Shown one piece after another: positions 11,587 through 23,594 of a stretch of 64,000 nucleotides of DNA. The translations under genes and the position numbers were made by a program. The stretch spans positions 979,343-1,043,342 of the forward strand of contig JABAKD010000023.1 of assembly GCA_012845835.1 (NCBI GenBank), written 5' to 3'. Source of the DNA: Undaria pinnatifida (taxonomy: Eukaryota > Sar > Phaeophyceae > Laminariales > Alariaceae). Within the stretch, counting starts at the first letter, position 1, and every line of letters starts with the position of its first letter. The notes below the pieces were generated by a model. That model saw nothing but the letters and a program-made list of their open reading frames with translations, was not told where the DNA came from and made no database searches.

Positions 11587-14500
11587 ATTTTTTATCCAAA
11601 ACAGTTTTTGGGAGGGACGTGTCTTAAGCTTCCGAATTGAGGAACTTCAGAAAAACACAATGGATGGTTGACCTCTATCATAGCTTGCGTCACGTTACCA
11701 TGTTGTTCTTGTTCATCTCGGTTGAGTGTGGTGTTTCTTGCTGTGTTCACCGTATATTTAATCTTTGGTATACCGTCTTAATATGTCGTTTCATGTGAAA
11801 TATGTTTTTAGGTACTTTTTCTACTCTAAGGTGACAACTCTCCGACATGAAAAGTCGCGTGTACAACCAACTTAGTGTTTATAAAAATTTATATATATAT
11901 ATCTGATTAGTATAAAGGTCTTGCTGCACTCACTGCCTCATTGGTACAATACTCACAACAAAATCCCGGCCACCTGCTACTTGCAGCTATTGTGGGGATA
12001 ACCCTTCCAATTCATTACTACTGATGACATTGTCGAACGAACGTCGTCTGAAAAAAACTCATAGTTTTTGCAGCACATTGAGGATTAACACGGCTACGCA
12101 CACCGTTGGGTTCACTGCTGTATCAAATTTGTTCAAAAGTACCGGCCTTCTGAAATGGTGAGTATAAGGTGTAAGTACCGGCCGTAGTATCCGGATTGCA
12201 CATATGTTTGCTCCCTGCCGGGAAAATGTGCACAAAATGCTAAATCTGCGATCGATCGGCTACCCCCTATGTTTTTACTGTCGCTCTATTATTGCAACTT
12301 ACACCATTCCTTGGTATCCCGCGGGTAAGAAAATATTTGCCGTTTGATTTTTGCTCAGCGCAGATCACAAACTTATTGCAGATTTAGTTCATACACATAT
12401 ATTAGAAGCACGATTATTGTTGACCCAAAATTAACAGATTATGAACAAGTGTCTCGAAGAAACTCGAGACACAGCACCATAGTGGTCGTTCTCCCGCTTC
12501 CGTCCAGGGGGTTTAAATTCTTTGAAACAACAACACTCAATACAGTTGTAGGATGTCGAATTCGTGCCTGAAGTGATGTCTAAAACTCGTACCAAACTTC
12601 TTTCTGGTTATCAAGATATGTCACCTCGATTTATGAGGTTTATATGTCTTGCAGTCAATGTATTGATCCCCGACGATCCCCTGACCGGAATCATTAGGAT
12701 TACTTCTATACAGGATCACTTCGATCACGTTCCCGTCAGGGTAAAAATCTTGTTGACATTTATTTAAGAGTTTATTCGGCAACCCCTCCATGAACCACAT
12801 GGACATACATATTTCATCGAAAGACGATGATTAGTTCTTGGGATGGTGATTGTTACAGCATCGGCATATTTTTTTTTCGTGTCGAGGTTGTTGATAAACG
12901 ACACCCTCGCCTACAGGAGACGTGCAATGCAAACCTTCGAGCAGTATGAAAAAAAATCATCAGACCAACACGTTTCCTCGCCAAGGTATGTGGGACTTCT
13001 AGCCGTAGAGACGGACACGAGGACGCTGAACAACAACAGCTAGCTGTTGAAACACCGTCCATAAATGTGAGTTGTACACGCGAACACCAGTCGCTTCATT
13101 TACTCTAGCAGTGAAACAAATACGGATGGAAGTGGTAAAACGCTTGCTACCAATCCAGAAGACACTATCAAGCAGCACGAAGCTCATATATATTTTGTAT
13201 ACCGTCGAATTCCCATGCTTCGGGAATGATAAGGCCAACTTGCCGTTCGTTGTCCTATTTCCCATCACTACACGAAGAAAACAAGAACGAATGATGACCT
13301 TCTCAGTCAGCTTCTTGTAGCCAAAACAGTGTGCAAGCCCTTCAAAAATGTTCGCCAATGGTATTTATTCGCGATGCTGCCTTGATCGCGGACGGATTCA
13401 TGGTTCAATCGACAAGCAACAAGCGAACCTGGTTTCGGTGACGGAAATGTGAAGAATCTGGCGTTATAAGAGGAGGACTAGAAAATATTGCATACCCACT
13501 GTACACTGCACACGCACGAGTCTCTGCTACGTTGCACAGCAAAACTTGTCGCTGTCACAATATCGCCGCCACCTCCCAACTGGATACTGTTTGAACATAA
13601 TCGAATATATCCTGTCCAACGCTTTGCACCTTGTTTACAAACAGCAAAAACACTGGAAAAGTGAGACGTATTAATCGTACATCTGATCTGCTGCAAGGTC
13701 TAATGGGAACCTACTGAATACAATTTTCTTCTAGTTTAGCCCATCGCCCCTTTTCATGTTGTCCTCACACACTTCAATGTTTTAGGTTTCTGCACGTCAC
13801 GCGCTGTAGGCATGTCTTGATGTGTTATACACATCGTTACACTTTACAATTACTTGTGCAAGACGATATTAGAAAAAATGTCCTCTGCTTAGAGCTAGGC
13901 CACACCTTCAGATGGGCGGACAGTAACGGAGCATATAACCTAGTCTGTACGTCCTACACCTATAGTACGTCCATATTGAGGGGCTACACAGATGTTCGAT
14001 GTGCTACTACGGAAAACGTATGGTAGAGACCGAGGTAATTGAGACAGACAATGGGTGCTAAGAATGAAGGGGCTTTACGGTCGGCTAATCATTTTTTTCC
14101 GATAAATTATCGGTGCTCGGCACGTGCTCTGTGCTAGTGCACGCGCCCATCATGATTGCGCCAGAGCGTCATCGGAGAAAAGTCTAAATTGAATATTCTC
14201 GGGTCGTCCTCACTATGTGTTTCCTTTGCCCGACAACCTGCTTGATGCTTCCATGTCAACCACAGCACCGGAAACAGAGTCGTTTTCTTAGCGACGGCAT
14301 GCGTGGAATTAACTGTTTGTCCGTTAATCTCGCGGCGACATCATGACGTAGGAGTTGTGTTACCAACGCTTTGTCCTCACCACAACGATGCCACGCTCAC
14401 CATGTCGTCTAAAGTACAAGCGAGCTTGCTGCGCCAACAGTATTGATGGTGGGAGCCGGATTTCAGGAGTGTTAGAAAACCTTGCGTGCTGAGGCGACGT

Positions 14501-14625
14501 TTAACATGCCGTCTTTCTAACGTCCATGACTCAGGAAGAAGTTGCCGCATATCTCGCATTGGTTCAAAGTCGCTGCCGAGCCATTATCGGTTTTAAACAC
14601 TTTTTAGGTTATATTTTTCGAGTGC
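11587..14625. other. No recognisable gene
   Basis: AT-rich. Plus frames at 12344-12571, 12564-12767, 12843-13043 and 13072-13320 follow each other and could be remains of one gene, but no domain is visible and the joints do not show convincing splice sites. A (TA)n run occurs at 11890-11902. Confidence 0.3.
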
Positions 14626-14988
14626 TTGGTAGGCCCGGAAATTGATGCGTACTTCGAAGGTAAATTGTATAAGACATACACCCAAGCTAGCGCGATGAAG
14701 GACGACTGTAAAATTAAAGTTGTGAACAATTCACCGATGTTGTCATCACCGTTGTCTGTTAACCCGCGTGGTATACTGGTAAATTTCCTTGAAAAACTTT
14801 GCAATTGGGCACAAATAAATATGTATGCGAAGAAAAATTTTTCTCCATTGATTAGAAAACGTGTGTATGCGCCATTCATTGAATTTTTATGTAAGATATC
14901 CACATTTTTTTCTTTTCTGGAGTACGCGAACAACCGAGAGGGACTTTCGCAAATACACAGTTTTACGTATTCGACATTTATAGACTAA
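14626..14988 (+). other. 120-codon open frame, unknown
   Basis: It opens at TTG with the first ATG near 14695. It contains NPRGILVNFLEKLCNWAQ and is rich in F, N and K. It ends just before the R element at 14990. The PRG-hydrophobic-FLEKL pattern recalls frames at 7.2, 10.7 and 11.2 kb. Not recognised. Confidence 0.2.
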
Positions 14989-14989
14989 A

Positions 14990-15185
14990 ATCACCCTGTT
15001 GACCCTGATAGCTACACTGTAGTCGTAAGGGGAGTCACCGACCTATATCCTTAATGAAGACACACAACTCGTAATATATATGCGCGATCGGAGTATCACA
15101 CACAGCTCGCAAAGACGAGTTTCGACGAAATCTTCGATCTCACAGCTGGAGTGTATTTTCATTTTTTATAATATATGTATATGTA
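14990..15185 (+). repeat. R element copy 2
   Basis: A long copy. It starts CACCCTGTTGACCCTGATAG, continues through GGGGAGTCACCGACCTATAT and the core, and ends TTTTTTATAATATATGTA. The upstream 70 bases are the same as in the copies at 17.7, 21.5 and 32.0 kb. Confidence 0.8.
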
Positions 15186-15417
15186 CATATTTTTGTCGGG
15201 TTTAGAGCCAGTCAACACATTTACTCCTTGTGGTTGACTTTGGTGTACGACTCTGACATTCATTTATCGAACTGAACGGTGGGACACAAACAGTGCCACT
15301 TGAACCCAATATTTTCTCCGTTGAACTGGAGGAAAGCGTGGGGGGTGGAATGTCTAGTTCGACTGTTAGCAGTCCCAACGTATTGCAAAAAAGTCTGATA
15401 TTGGTATTATATATACC
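15186..15417. other. Unique spacer
   Basis: Lies between R copy 2 and composite repeat copy C1. It does not match the composite repeat and shows no gene. Confidence 0.5.
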
Positions 15418-15944
15418 CTAATAGTAGTGACATCGCATGTATATGCCAATTGGCGACCTCAGAGCCCCACAGCGGCATGGTAAAAATCATGGACGTGAAA
15501 TCGTACATTTGAGACAGTAAAAAGTCGAAAAAGGAGCACAGGCAGACCTGATGAAATTGAGATAAACCACACTGCCGACCCATCGCATACCCTCCTGAGA
15601 CGACCTCTACAAAACACAGTACCATATACCCAACGAAGTAAAGTCACCCTCGCGATCAATAGTGATGACATCGCATATATATGACATCACATACCCACCT
15701 CGCCTGATGTATTTGTGGGATGAGTCTCTGACTTGAAATTGATGACCGCAGAGCCCCACATCGGCAAGGTAAAATCATAGGCGTGAAATCATACATTTAT
15801 TTGAGACAAAAAAAAATGGAAAAGGAAGCACAGGCAGATGGGTTAAAATTGCGGTAAACAACCTTACCAACCCATTACGTAGGGTATTTCGTACATACCG
15901 TCTGCATGGTCGCCTCCCAACCTATGATAAACGAAGTATGACTA

Positions 15945-16022
15945 AGGAGGTAACGTAATTGAGCGCGGGTATACCAAGTATCACCAACGAGATAACGTAA
16001 TTGAGCGCATGTATACCAAGCG
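15945..16022 (+). repeat. Short direct repeat inside composite repeat
   Basis: GTAACGTAATTGAGCGC followed by GTATACCAAG occurs twice with about 45-50-bp spacing. The same pair is present in C4 (about 19885-19960) and C6 (about 25660-25725, reversed). Confidence 0.75.
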
Positions 16023-16252
16023 TTCCTTGAAAACTGACTATTCGCATGCCTCCCCTTAATGCTCAATGACGGAGACAGTACATGGCCACATACATCACCT
16101 CGCATGCTGTATTTAACAAAACTTATCTCTTTCGTACAGTGAGCGATGTCAGAAAATAATGGTAACTGTATGATGGTGGTGACAAACAGTGCATGACCAC
16201 ATCACCTCGCCTGTTGTATTTAACAATACGTATCTCTTTCTTTTAATTAGCG

Positions 16253-16552
16253 ATGTCAGAAAAAAATGGTAACTACAAATATTACATAAGATATTCTAGC
16301 TTTCGATCCATGTATTATACAACAACAACTTATGAAGATTTTACACGTTATTTACTACACTCAAACACTGGGTTGCATGCTGCATCGAACACCAAACCTT
16401 CTAGAATAGTAAACATTACAAGCCAGATGATATACAGGGATGTCTTATTTCTTCAATCGTCAGGTTTGTCCCCTTTGACGATATTTAGTTTACGCGCACA
16501 TATTGAAATGCCCCTCCTCCGCCCCCCCCCCTCTCCCCTCCCCCTCCCCTGA
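16253..16552 (+). CDS. Conserved small ORF of the composite repeat
   Basis: A 99-codon ATG frame. The first 65 residues (starting MSEKNG, then a Y-rich stretch, TRYLL near residue 37, GLHAAS, KPSRI and NITSQMI) reappear in C6 (25251-25433, minus), with mostly conservative differences such as K/R and I/V. In C4 (20084) and C5 (22876) the homologous ATG is present but the frame is shifted. Beyond about residue 75 it runs into the C-run and is low-complexity, so the natural protein is probably shorter. Two of four copies being intact leaves open whether it was ever translated. No family is recognised. Confidence 0.3.
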   Translation: MSEKNGNYKYYIRYSSFRSMYYTTTTYEDFTRYLLHSNTGLHAASNTKPSRIVNITSQMIYRDVLFLQSSGLSPLTIFSLRAHIEMPLLRPPPSPLPLP

Positions 16553-17520
16553 CCCCTCTTGTTCATGAAAAAACCTAACGCTTTCCCCCCGTCCCCCCGT
16601 CCCCCGATCCCCCCCCCGCCCCCGCGTAATTTGTCCAAACGTCCCACTCACAATTGAAATCGGCCAGAATAACAAACACCTATACGCAGTTGATATTAGG
16701 TCACTATCTTTCTTACCATCCATGACGTAGTTTTCAATTTTTTCCCCCCCCGACCCCCCCCCCTTCAACGCCCCCTCTTTTCCAACCACCCGCACGATCG
16801 CCTAGACCTAGCACCACGCGTACAACAAGCCCCTACATATCTTTGATGTCACAGATGAAGTGTATTTGAATATCATCTGTGACCTAAACTTGCTAACCCC
16901 CCCCCCCCCTCTCGCTCTCCCTTACTCAAACGCCCCACTAAATATCGAAATCCGCCTGATTAATACACACTTTACGCACAGGATATCACCTCATTATCTT
17001 TCGAGAGCCATCCATGCGGCTGATGTCCCCCCCCTCCCGCCCCGAACGCCCCCTTCTTCCCCATAACCCACCCCATCGATTAGACCTAGCACCACACGTA
17101 TAACAAACCCCTCACCTAAAACCCTTCCTTCCCCCCCCCCCCCCCCCCGCCCCTCAACGCCCCCAACCCCCACATTCCCCCCCCCCAAACAATCCTAACC
17201 ACACCGCCTCGAACACTCCACCCTCTCTCTACTTACTGATTGTACGACTTACCCCAGGATATACATGATAAACTGATGCATTATTTCCAAACCAGCACAT
17301 TTATTCCCTCAAAATAATGTGTAGTTTCCACGCACATGTTGAGCTGCCCCACACGCCCCCCCCCCGCCCCACCCCCCTCCCCCCCCCAATAATAAACTGG
17401 TGCCAAAACCGTCAGATTTACCCCCTTGAAAGGATTTAAACTTACATGCACAAATTCCCCCCCCCCCTTCCCCCCCCCCCCCCTCCAAACCTGCACGCTT
17501 TTGATCAAAACCAGGCCCCC
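16515..17520 (+). repeat. Poly-C tract block of C1
   Basis: At least eight C runs of about 8 bases or more, separated by roughly 80-150 bp of conserved spacer (ACGTAGTTTTCAA, CCTAGACCTAGCACCAC, AATATCGAAATCCGCC). The frames here encode only proline- or glycine-rich artefacts. G-quadruplex potential lies on the minus strand. Confidence 0.85.
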
Positions 17521-17660
17521 ACGTCCTTCAAAACTCCGGCCCCCACCCTCACCGGTTATTCGACTTACAAGATTCACTTGATAAAATGATACATTCCCCT
17601 CCACATCTGTCAGATTTTGTCCCCCTCAGCAACGGTTTTTATAGTTTCCGCGCACAGACT

Positions 17661-17850
17661 GACTAAAATCATCCTGTTGGCCCTGATAGCTACACTGTAG
17701 TTGTAAGGGGAGTCGCCGTCCTATATCCTTCAATGAGGACACACGACTCGTAATGCGCGCGATCGGAGTATCACACAAAGCTTGCAAAAATGAGTTTGGA
17801 CGAAATCTTCGATCTCACCGCCGGAGTGTATTTTCATTTCTTATAATATA
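17661..17850 (+). repeat. R element copy 3
   Basis: Full-length copy at the 3' end of C1: GACTAAAATCATCCTGTTGG through CGGAGTGTATTTTC to TATAATATA. It is followed directly by the 5' module of C2. Confidence 0.8.
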
Positions 17851-19030
17851 CCCTGGGTTCCAAATTGAGGTCCCTACGAGTCAGAAACATCACATGGATC
17901 ACATAAAGTCTTTACACAAACCTAAAAATGCGTCACAACTGCTCGTTGCCAAGTGACAGGTTCATCAAGAACGCAAGAACAAACAGAACGAGAGACAGGG
18001 TAATCGAAGCAGCGCAAATCATCATAGCATTCGCCCACCAAATCACCTCCTTTGGGATTAGTTTTGGGCATCAGCGAACGGGGTCCAACGCATGCCCGTA
18101 ATGTCTTAGGTGAAGTGAGGAGCGGTAGTAAAAATCAAGTGCGCTGCTCGATTACCTGTTCCTGACCGTCGGTATACTGAACAATCTTCGGGCCGCGTCT
18201 TCTCTGTGTCAGGTGTGTGAGGAATTTCATTGTCGTTTTTCAAGCAAGCGGTTGCGTTGGCATATACTACCTGACTTGATGTAAAGGAATAGAACACCAC
18301 TCAGCGATCATCTGCTACACGTTAGGGCATGTTTTCATGAACACCACTAACAAGAGCACCAGACATGGACGCGACACCTAGAGGATCAATACATCTTCGA
18401 CTCGACAGTGGGGAGAAAACAAAACGTATAAGCGTACACTTTAGTCTATAATGATGTGAAAAGTAAGTACAGACAGGGATGTTAACACTGCGGTAAACCA
18501 CACGACCAACCTATTACGCAGGGTATTTCGTGGCTCAACCGCTTACATGATTGGCTGACAACCTCTACCGTACCAAACGCAGTAGCATATGCCTCACGAA
18601 GTAAAGTCGCCCTCGTGTTCAATAGTGATGACATCGCATTTCCACGTGAGACAACCTTTTCGAAAAGCAGTAGAATATGCCTGACGAAGTAAAGTCACCG
18701 TCGCGTTCAATAGTGACATCGCATATATATATATATGACGTTGCATGCCCACTTCAACTGCTGTATTTGTAAGATGTATCTCTGTCTTAGAATTGGCGAC
18801 CTCAGGGCCCCACAGCGGCAAGGTAAAAATCATGGACGTGAAATCGTACATTTGTGACAAAAATAAGTTGAAAAAGAAGCACAGGCAGACCTGATGAAAT
18901 TTTCGATGAACCACACTGCCGACCCATGGCATACCCTCCTGAGACGACCTCTACGAAACACAGTACCATATACCCAACGAAGTAAAGTCACCCTCGCGAT
19001 CAATAGTGATGACATCGCATATATATTAGT
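17851..19030 (+). repeat. Composite repeat copy C2 (5' module only)
   Basis: Matches 26000-27150 in reverse, about nine bases in ten by eye over the first 130. It begins CTGGGTTCCAAATT and includes repeated AACGAAGTAAAGTCACCCTC units. It stops at 19030, where an R element in the opposite orientation begins. The minus frame 18106-18300 and its counterpart 26702-26896 are both open with similar products but lack an ATG. Confidence 0.8.
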
Positions 19031-19032
19031 AA

Positions 19033-19215
19033 TAATTATATACACTCCAGCTGTGAGATCGAAGATTTCGTCGAAACTCATCTTTGCAAGCTGTGTGTGA
19101 TACTCCGATCGCGCTCGTTACGAGTTGTGTGTCCTCATTAAGGATATAGGTGGGCGACTCCCCTTACAAAAACAGTGTAGTTATCAGGGTCAACAGGATG
19201 ATTTTAGTCAGTCTG
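19033..19215 (-). repeat. R element copy 4 (minus)
   Basis: Reads ATACACTCCAGCTGTGAGAT on the plus strand and ends with the GGGTCAACAGGATGATTTTA block. It is the 3' end of a minus-oriented composite fragment abutting C2. Confidence 0.8.
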
Positions 19216-19612
19216 TGCGCGGAAACTATAAAACCCGTTTGTGAGGGGGAACAAATCTGACAGCTGTGAAGGGAAAGGGGGGCCTGATTTTAATCAAAAG
19301 CGAGCGGGTTTGGAGGGGGGCGAGGGGGGGGGACAGGGGTAATTTGTGCATGTAATCTATAGATCCTTTCGAGGGGATAAATCTGACGGTTTTTGCACCA
19401 GTATATTATTGGGGGCGGGGGGGAGGGGGGGTTTGGGGCGGGAAGGGGGGGGGGGGGGGGGTTGTGCGGGGGGGGGGGGGGGTTTGGGCGGGGGGGGTAC
19501 GTGTGGTGCTAGGTCTAGGCGAAGGTGCGGGTGATGGGGAAGAAAGGGGCGTTCAAGGAGGGGGGGGAGGGGGGGGGGGGAAACACAGCGACATGGATGG
19601 CTCTCGAAAGAT
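19216..19612 (-). repeat. Composite repeat fragment C3 (minus, poly-G)
   Basis: Starts with GCGCGGAAACTATAAAACCC. G runs follow at about 19314-19332, 19410-19430 and 19444-19495, then the AGGTCTAGGCGAAGGTGCGG spacer. It ends at CGACATGGATGGCTCTCGAA, where plus-oriented copy C4 begins. Frames here are glycine-rich artefacts. Confidence 0.75.
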
Positions 19613-21514
19613 AATATATGACATCACATACCCACCTCGCCTGATGTATTTGTAGGATGTATCTCTGACTTGAAATTGACGACCGCAGAGCCCCACATCG
19701 GCAAGGTAAAATCATTAACGTGAAATCGTACATTTTTTTGAGACAAAAAAAATTGGAAAAGGAAGCACAGGCAGATGTGTTAAAATTGCGGTAATCAACC
19801 TCACCAACCCATTACGTAGGGTATGTCGTACATACCGTGTGCATGATCGCCTCCCAACCTATGCCAAACGAAGTATGACTAACGAGGTAACGTAATTGAG
19901 CGCGTGTATACCAAGTATGACTAACGAGGTGACGTAATTGAGCTCATGTATACCAAGCGTTCCTTAAAAACTGACGATTCGCATGCCTCCCTCTAATGCT
20001 CAATGGCGGAGACAGTACATGTCCATATACATCACCTTGCATGCTATATTAAACAATACTTGTCTCTTTCTTATACTTAGCGATGTCAGAAATTAATGGT
20101 AACTACAAATATTATATAAGATATTCTAGCTTTCGATCCATGTATCATAAAACAACGACTTATGAAGATTTAACACGTTATTTGCTACAATTATACACTG
20201 GGTTTTGCATGCTGCATCTAACATCAACCCTTCTAGAATAGTTAACATTACAAGCCAGATGATATAAAGGGATATCTTATTGCTTCAATGGTCAGGTTTG
20301 TCCCTTTCGAGGATATTTAGTTTCCGCGCATATAATGAAATGTCCCGCCCCCCGCCCCCCCCCCCTCCCCTCCCCCTTCCCTGACCCCTCTTGTTCATGA
20401 AAAAAACCAACCTTCCCCCCCCCCCTCCCCCCGTCCCCCGATCTCCCCCCTCTATTCGCCTAGTTTGTCCAAACGCCCCACCAACATTCGAAATTATTAA
20501 GAGTAAAAAACACCTATACGCAGTTGATATCACGTCATTATCGTTCTGACCATCCATGACGTAGTTTTCAACTCTTTTCCCCCCGACCCCCCCCCCCCTC
20601 CAACGCCCCTCTTTTCCAACCTCCCGCACGATCGCCTAGACCTAGCACCACGCGTACAACAAGCACCTACATGTCTTCGATCTCACAGATAAAGTGTATT
20701 TGAATATCATTTGTGACCTAAACCTGCTAAAATATCCTCCCCCCCCCCCTCTCGCCCTCCCTTACTGAAACGCCCACCGAATATCGAAATCCGCCACATT
20801 AATAAACACTTTACGAACAGGATATCACTTCATTATCTTTCGAGAGCCATCCATGCCGCTGCTTTCCCCCCCCTCCCGCACCGAACGTCCCCTTCTTCCC
20901 CATCACCCACACCATCGCCTACACCTAGCACCACACATAAAACAATCCCCTCACCTAAAACCCTTCCTTCCCCCCCCTCCCCCCCCCCCCCCGCAACCCC
21001 CCACTCCCTGCCCCGCCCCCCCTCCGCCCCCACCCCCCACTTTCCCCTCCCCCAACCCATCCCAACCCCACCCCCTCGAACACACCACCTACTCTCTACG
21101 CACTGATTGTACGACTTACCTCAGGATATACATGATAAACTGATGCATTATTTCCAAAAACAGCACATTTATCCCTTCAAAATCATGCATAGTTTCCACG
21201 CACATATTGAGCTGCCCCACGGGCCCCATCCCCCCCCCCCCCCCCCCCCCCCCCGCCCCCCAATAATAAACTGGTGCCAAAACCGTCAGATTCATCCCCT
21301 TGGAAGGAGTATAACTTACATGCACATTTTGCCCCCCCCTTTCCCCCCCCCAACCCCCCTCCAAACCCGCTCGCTTTTGATCAAAACCAGGCCCCCACGT
21401 CCGATAGAACTCCGCCCCCCCTCCTCGCCGGTTTTCGACTTACAAGATTCACTTGATAAATGGGATCATTTCCCTCCACAGCTAAACGGGTTTTATAGTT
21501 TCAGCGCACAGACT
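19613..21514 (+). repeat. Composite repeat copy C4 (plus, poly-C)
   Basis: Same order as C1 from its CATCACATACCCACCTCGCC block onward. The small ORF starting at 20084 is frame-shifted by an extra T in the GGGTTTTGCATG stretch. C runs span about 20345-21410. It ends in R copy 5. Confidence 0.8.
20345..21415 (+). repeat. Poly-C tract block of C4
   Basis: About ten C runs, the longest near 21228-21254. Spacers are shared with the C1 block, including CCTAGACCTAGCACCACGCG and CGAGAGCCATCCATGCCGCT. Confidence 0.85.
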
Positions 21515-21708
21515 GTCTAAAATCATCCTGTTGACCCTGATGGCTACACTGTAGTTGTAAGGGGAGTCGCCGACCTATATGCCTAAATGAGGACACACAA
21601 TTCGTAATGCGCGCGATCGGAGTATCACACACAGCTGCAAAGATGAGTTTCGACGAAATCTTCGATCTCACAGCTGGAGTGTAATTTTGTTTTTTATAAT
21701 ATACTGGA
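21515..21708 (+). repeat. R element copy 5
   Basis: Full-length copy from CTAAAATCATCCTGTTGACC to TTATAATATACT. One base is missing in the CACAGCTGCAAAGATG stretch relative to the other copies. Confidence 0.8.
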
Positions 21709-21795
21709 TCGGAGTGTCACACACAGCTTGCAAAGATGAGTTTCGACAAAATATTCGATCTCACAGTTTGGAGTGTATTATAGTTTTTGTAACAT
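21709..21795 (+). repeat. R element copy 6 (partial, tandem)
   Basis: Only the core, starting GATCGGAGTGTCACACACAG, placed directly after copy 5. Consistent with a second 5'-truncated copy at the same AT-rich end. Confidence 0.7.
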
Positions 21796-23297
21796 ACCGG
21801 AATGATTTAATGGCAAGGAACACCACTCAGCGATCATCTACTTCACGCTAGAGCATGATGGCATGAGCGCCACCAACAAGAGCGCCATTTAAATTTTTTA
21901 TTTTTTTTTTTCCTCACACTTTTTTTTCAGCTTCTGGACAAGCCGCGGTCACAGGTGTCGTCCCTTCTCTCCCCCCGGTTCTTGCCTTCATTTTTTGTCG
22001 CGCATAGGGTTCAGTAATCCTACTGCTCGTCGATTTTTCACCGAGTGTTAACAACTCACGCTTTCGCGTTTTCCGCGAGAATTTCTTTGCACAAAAAAAT
22101 CTCCCAACGACATCATACGAGTATGCACTCGTCGGGGCTCGACCTCAATAAACTGATCTATACCAGGCTCGAAGATGACCTGATACGACACTGGGGCAAC
22201 CGTACGTGGACGCGACATCTACAGGACCACAACATCTTCGACGACAGCAGTGGAGAGAAACCTGGGGGTATATTTGTACACTAGACACAAATAATGTGGA
22301 AAAGATGTGAAGAGAGATATATATGTTGATACTGCGATAAACCACACGACGAACCTACTACGCAGGGTATTTCGTACCTCCGGCGGTTTGCAACATCGCT
22401 TGAAAACCTCTACCAAACGCAGTAGCATAAGCCTAACGAAGTAAAGCCACCCCCGTCTTCAAAAGTGGACACATCGCATGCCTACGTCACCTCGTTTGTT
22501 GTATTTGTGAGATGTATGTCTGTGTTTTGGCGACGTCAGAGCCCCACATCGGCACGGAAAAAATCATGGGCGTAATATCGTACATTCGATACAATACAAA
22601 TTCGAAAAGGTAGTACAGGCAATCATTTGAAGAATGCGGTAAACCAGTACGTAACGTATTTCGTATATACCGTCTGCATGATCACCTCCCAACCTATGCC
22701 GAGCGAAGTATGGCTAACTAACGAACGTAATCGAGCGCTTGTACACTAAGGGTTCCTTTCGAAACACTGTCAATTCCTATTTCTGCGCCTCGTTCTCCAT
22801 TGGCTGTGACATTGCATGACCAAATTCACCTCGCCTGTTGTATTATGTATTACGTATCTCTTAATTATAATTAGCGATGTCAGAAGATAATGGTTACTAC
22901 ATGATCTTACCTATCAATTAAAAGATTATATCTGTCGATCCATGTACAGTAACAGATTATAAGGATTTATCAAGTTGTTTACTACACCCAAATACTGGGT
23001 GGCATACTAAATCTAACATCAAACCTTCTAGTATAGCAAACCTTACCAGGCAGAAGGTATAAAGAGATGTCTTGTTAGTGCAACCGTCAGATTTGTCCCT
23101 TTTAAGAATATATATTTTCCGCGCAAAATTGAAATGTCCCTTCCACCCCCCACCCCCCCCGCCCGATCCCTCTTGTTCAAACGCCTCACCTAAACAAAAA
23201 GTGTACCAGAGTAGTAAACTCTACCAGCCAGCTAATATCATCACAAAATCTTTTTAGCCATCAATGACGAAGCTCCAACTCGTTTCCGCCCTCCCAC
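21796..23297 (+). repeat. Composite repeat copy C5 (plus, diverged)
   Basis: Corresponds to the 5' and middle modules (GGAACACCACTCAGCGATCA at about 21817, GACGCGACATCTACAGGACC at about 22210, AACGAAGTAAAGCCACCC at about 22436, small-ORF start at 22876). It breaks off before most of the C-run part, where R copy 7 starts in reverse. About 21890-22140 is not found in the other copies. There an ATG frame (22123-22284) ends in TWTRHLQDHNIFDDSSGE, a stretch also readable in C6. Confidence 0.7.
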
Positions 23298-23302
23298 CCA
23301 AT

Positions 23303-23500
23303 ATATATTATAAAAATTAAAATACACTCCAGCTGTGAGATCGAAGATTTCGTCGAAACTCATCTTTGCAAGCTGTGTGTGATACTCCGATCGCGCGCAT
23401 TACGGGTTGTGTGTCCTCATGAAGGATATAGGTCGGCGACTCCCCTTACAGCTACAGTGTAGCTATCAGGGTCAACAGGATGATTTTAGTCAGTCTGTGC
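23303..23500 (-). repeat. R element copy 7 (minus)
   Basis: Full-length minus copy. It forms the 3' end of C6, the longest composite repeat copy. The plus-strand reading is ATACACTCCAGCTGTGAGAT ... GGGTCAACAGGATGATTTTA. Confidence 0.8.
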
Positions 23501-23594
23501 GCGGAAACTATAAAACCCGTTTCTGAGGGGGACAAAATCTGACAGCTGTGAAAGGAAAGGGGGGGCCTGGTTTTGATCAAAAGCGAGCGGGTTT

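Larger units (their letters stand above)
15418..17660 (+). repeat. Composite repeat copy C1 (plus orientation, poly-C)
   Basis: Contains the middle and 3' modules of a large repeat whose fullest copy is 23303-27150 (minus). Order: CAGAGCCCCACA blocks at 15460 and 15750, a 50-bp direct repeat at 15945-16020, the block with the 16253 ORF, then C-run modules from 16515 onward, ending in an R element. The same order is seen in C4 (19613-21514) and, reversed, in C6. Confidence 0.8.
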
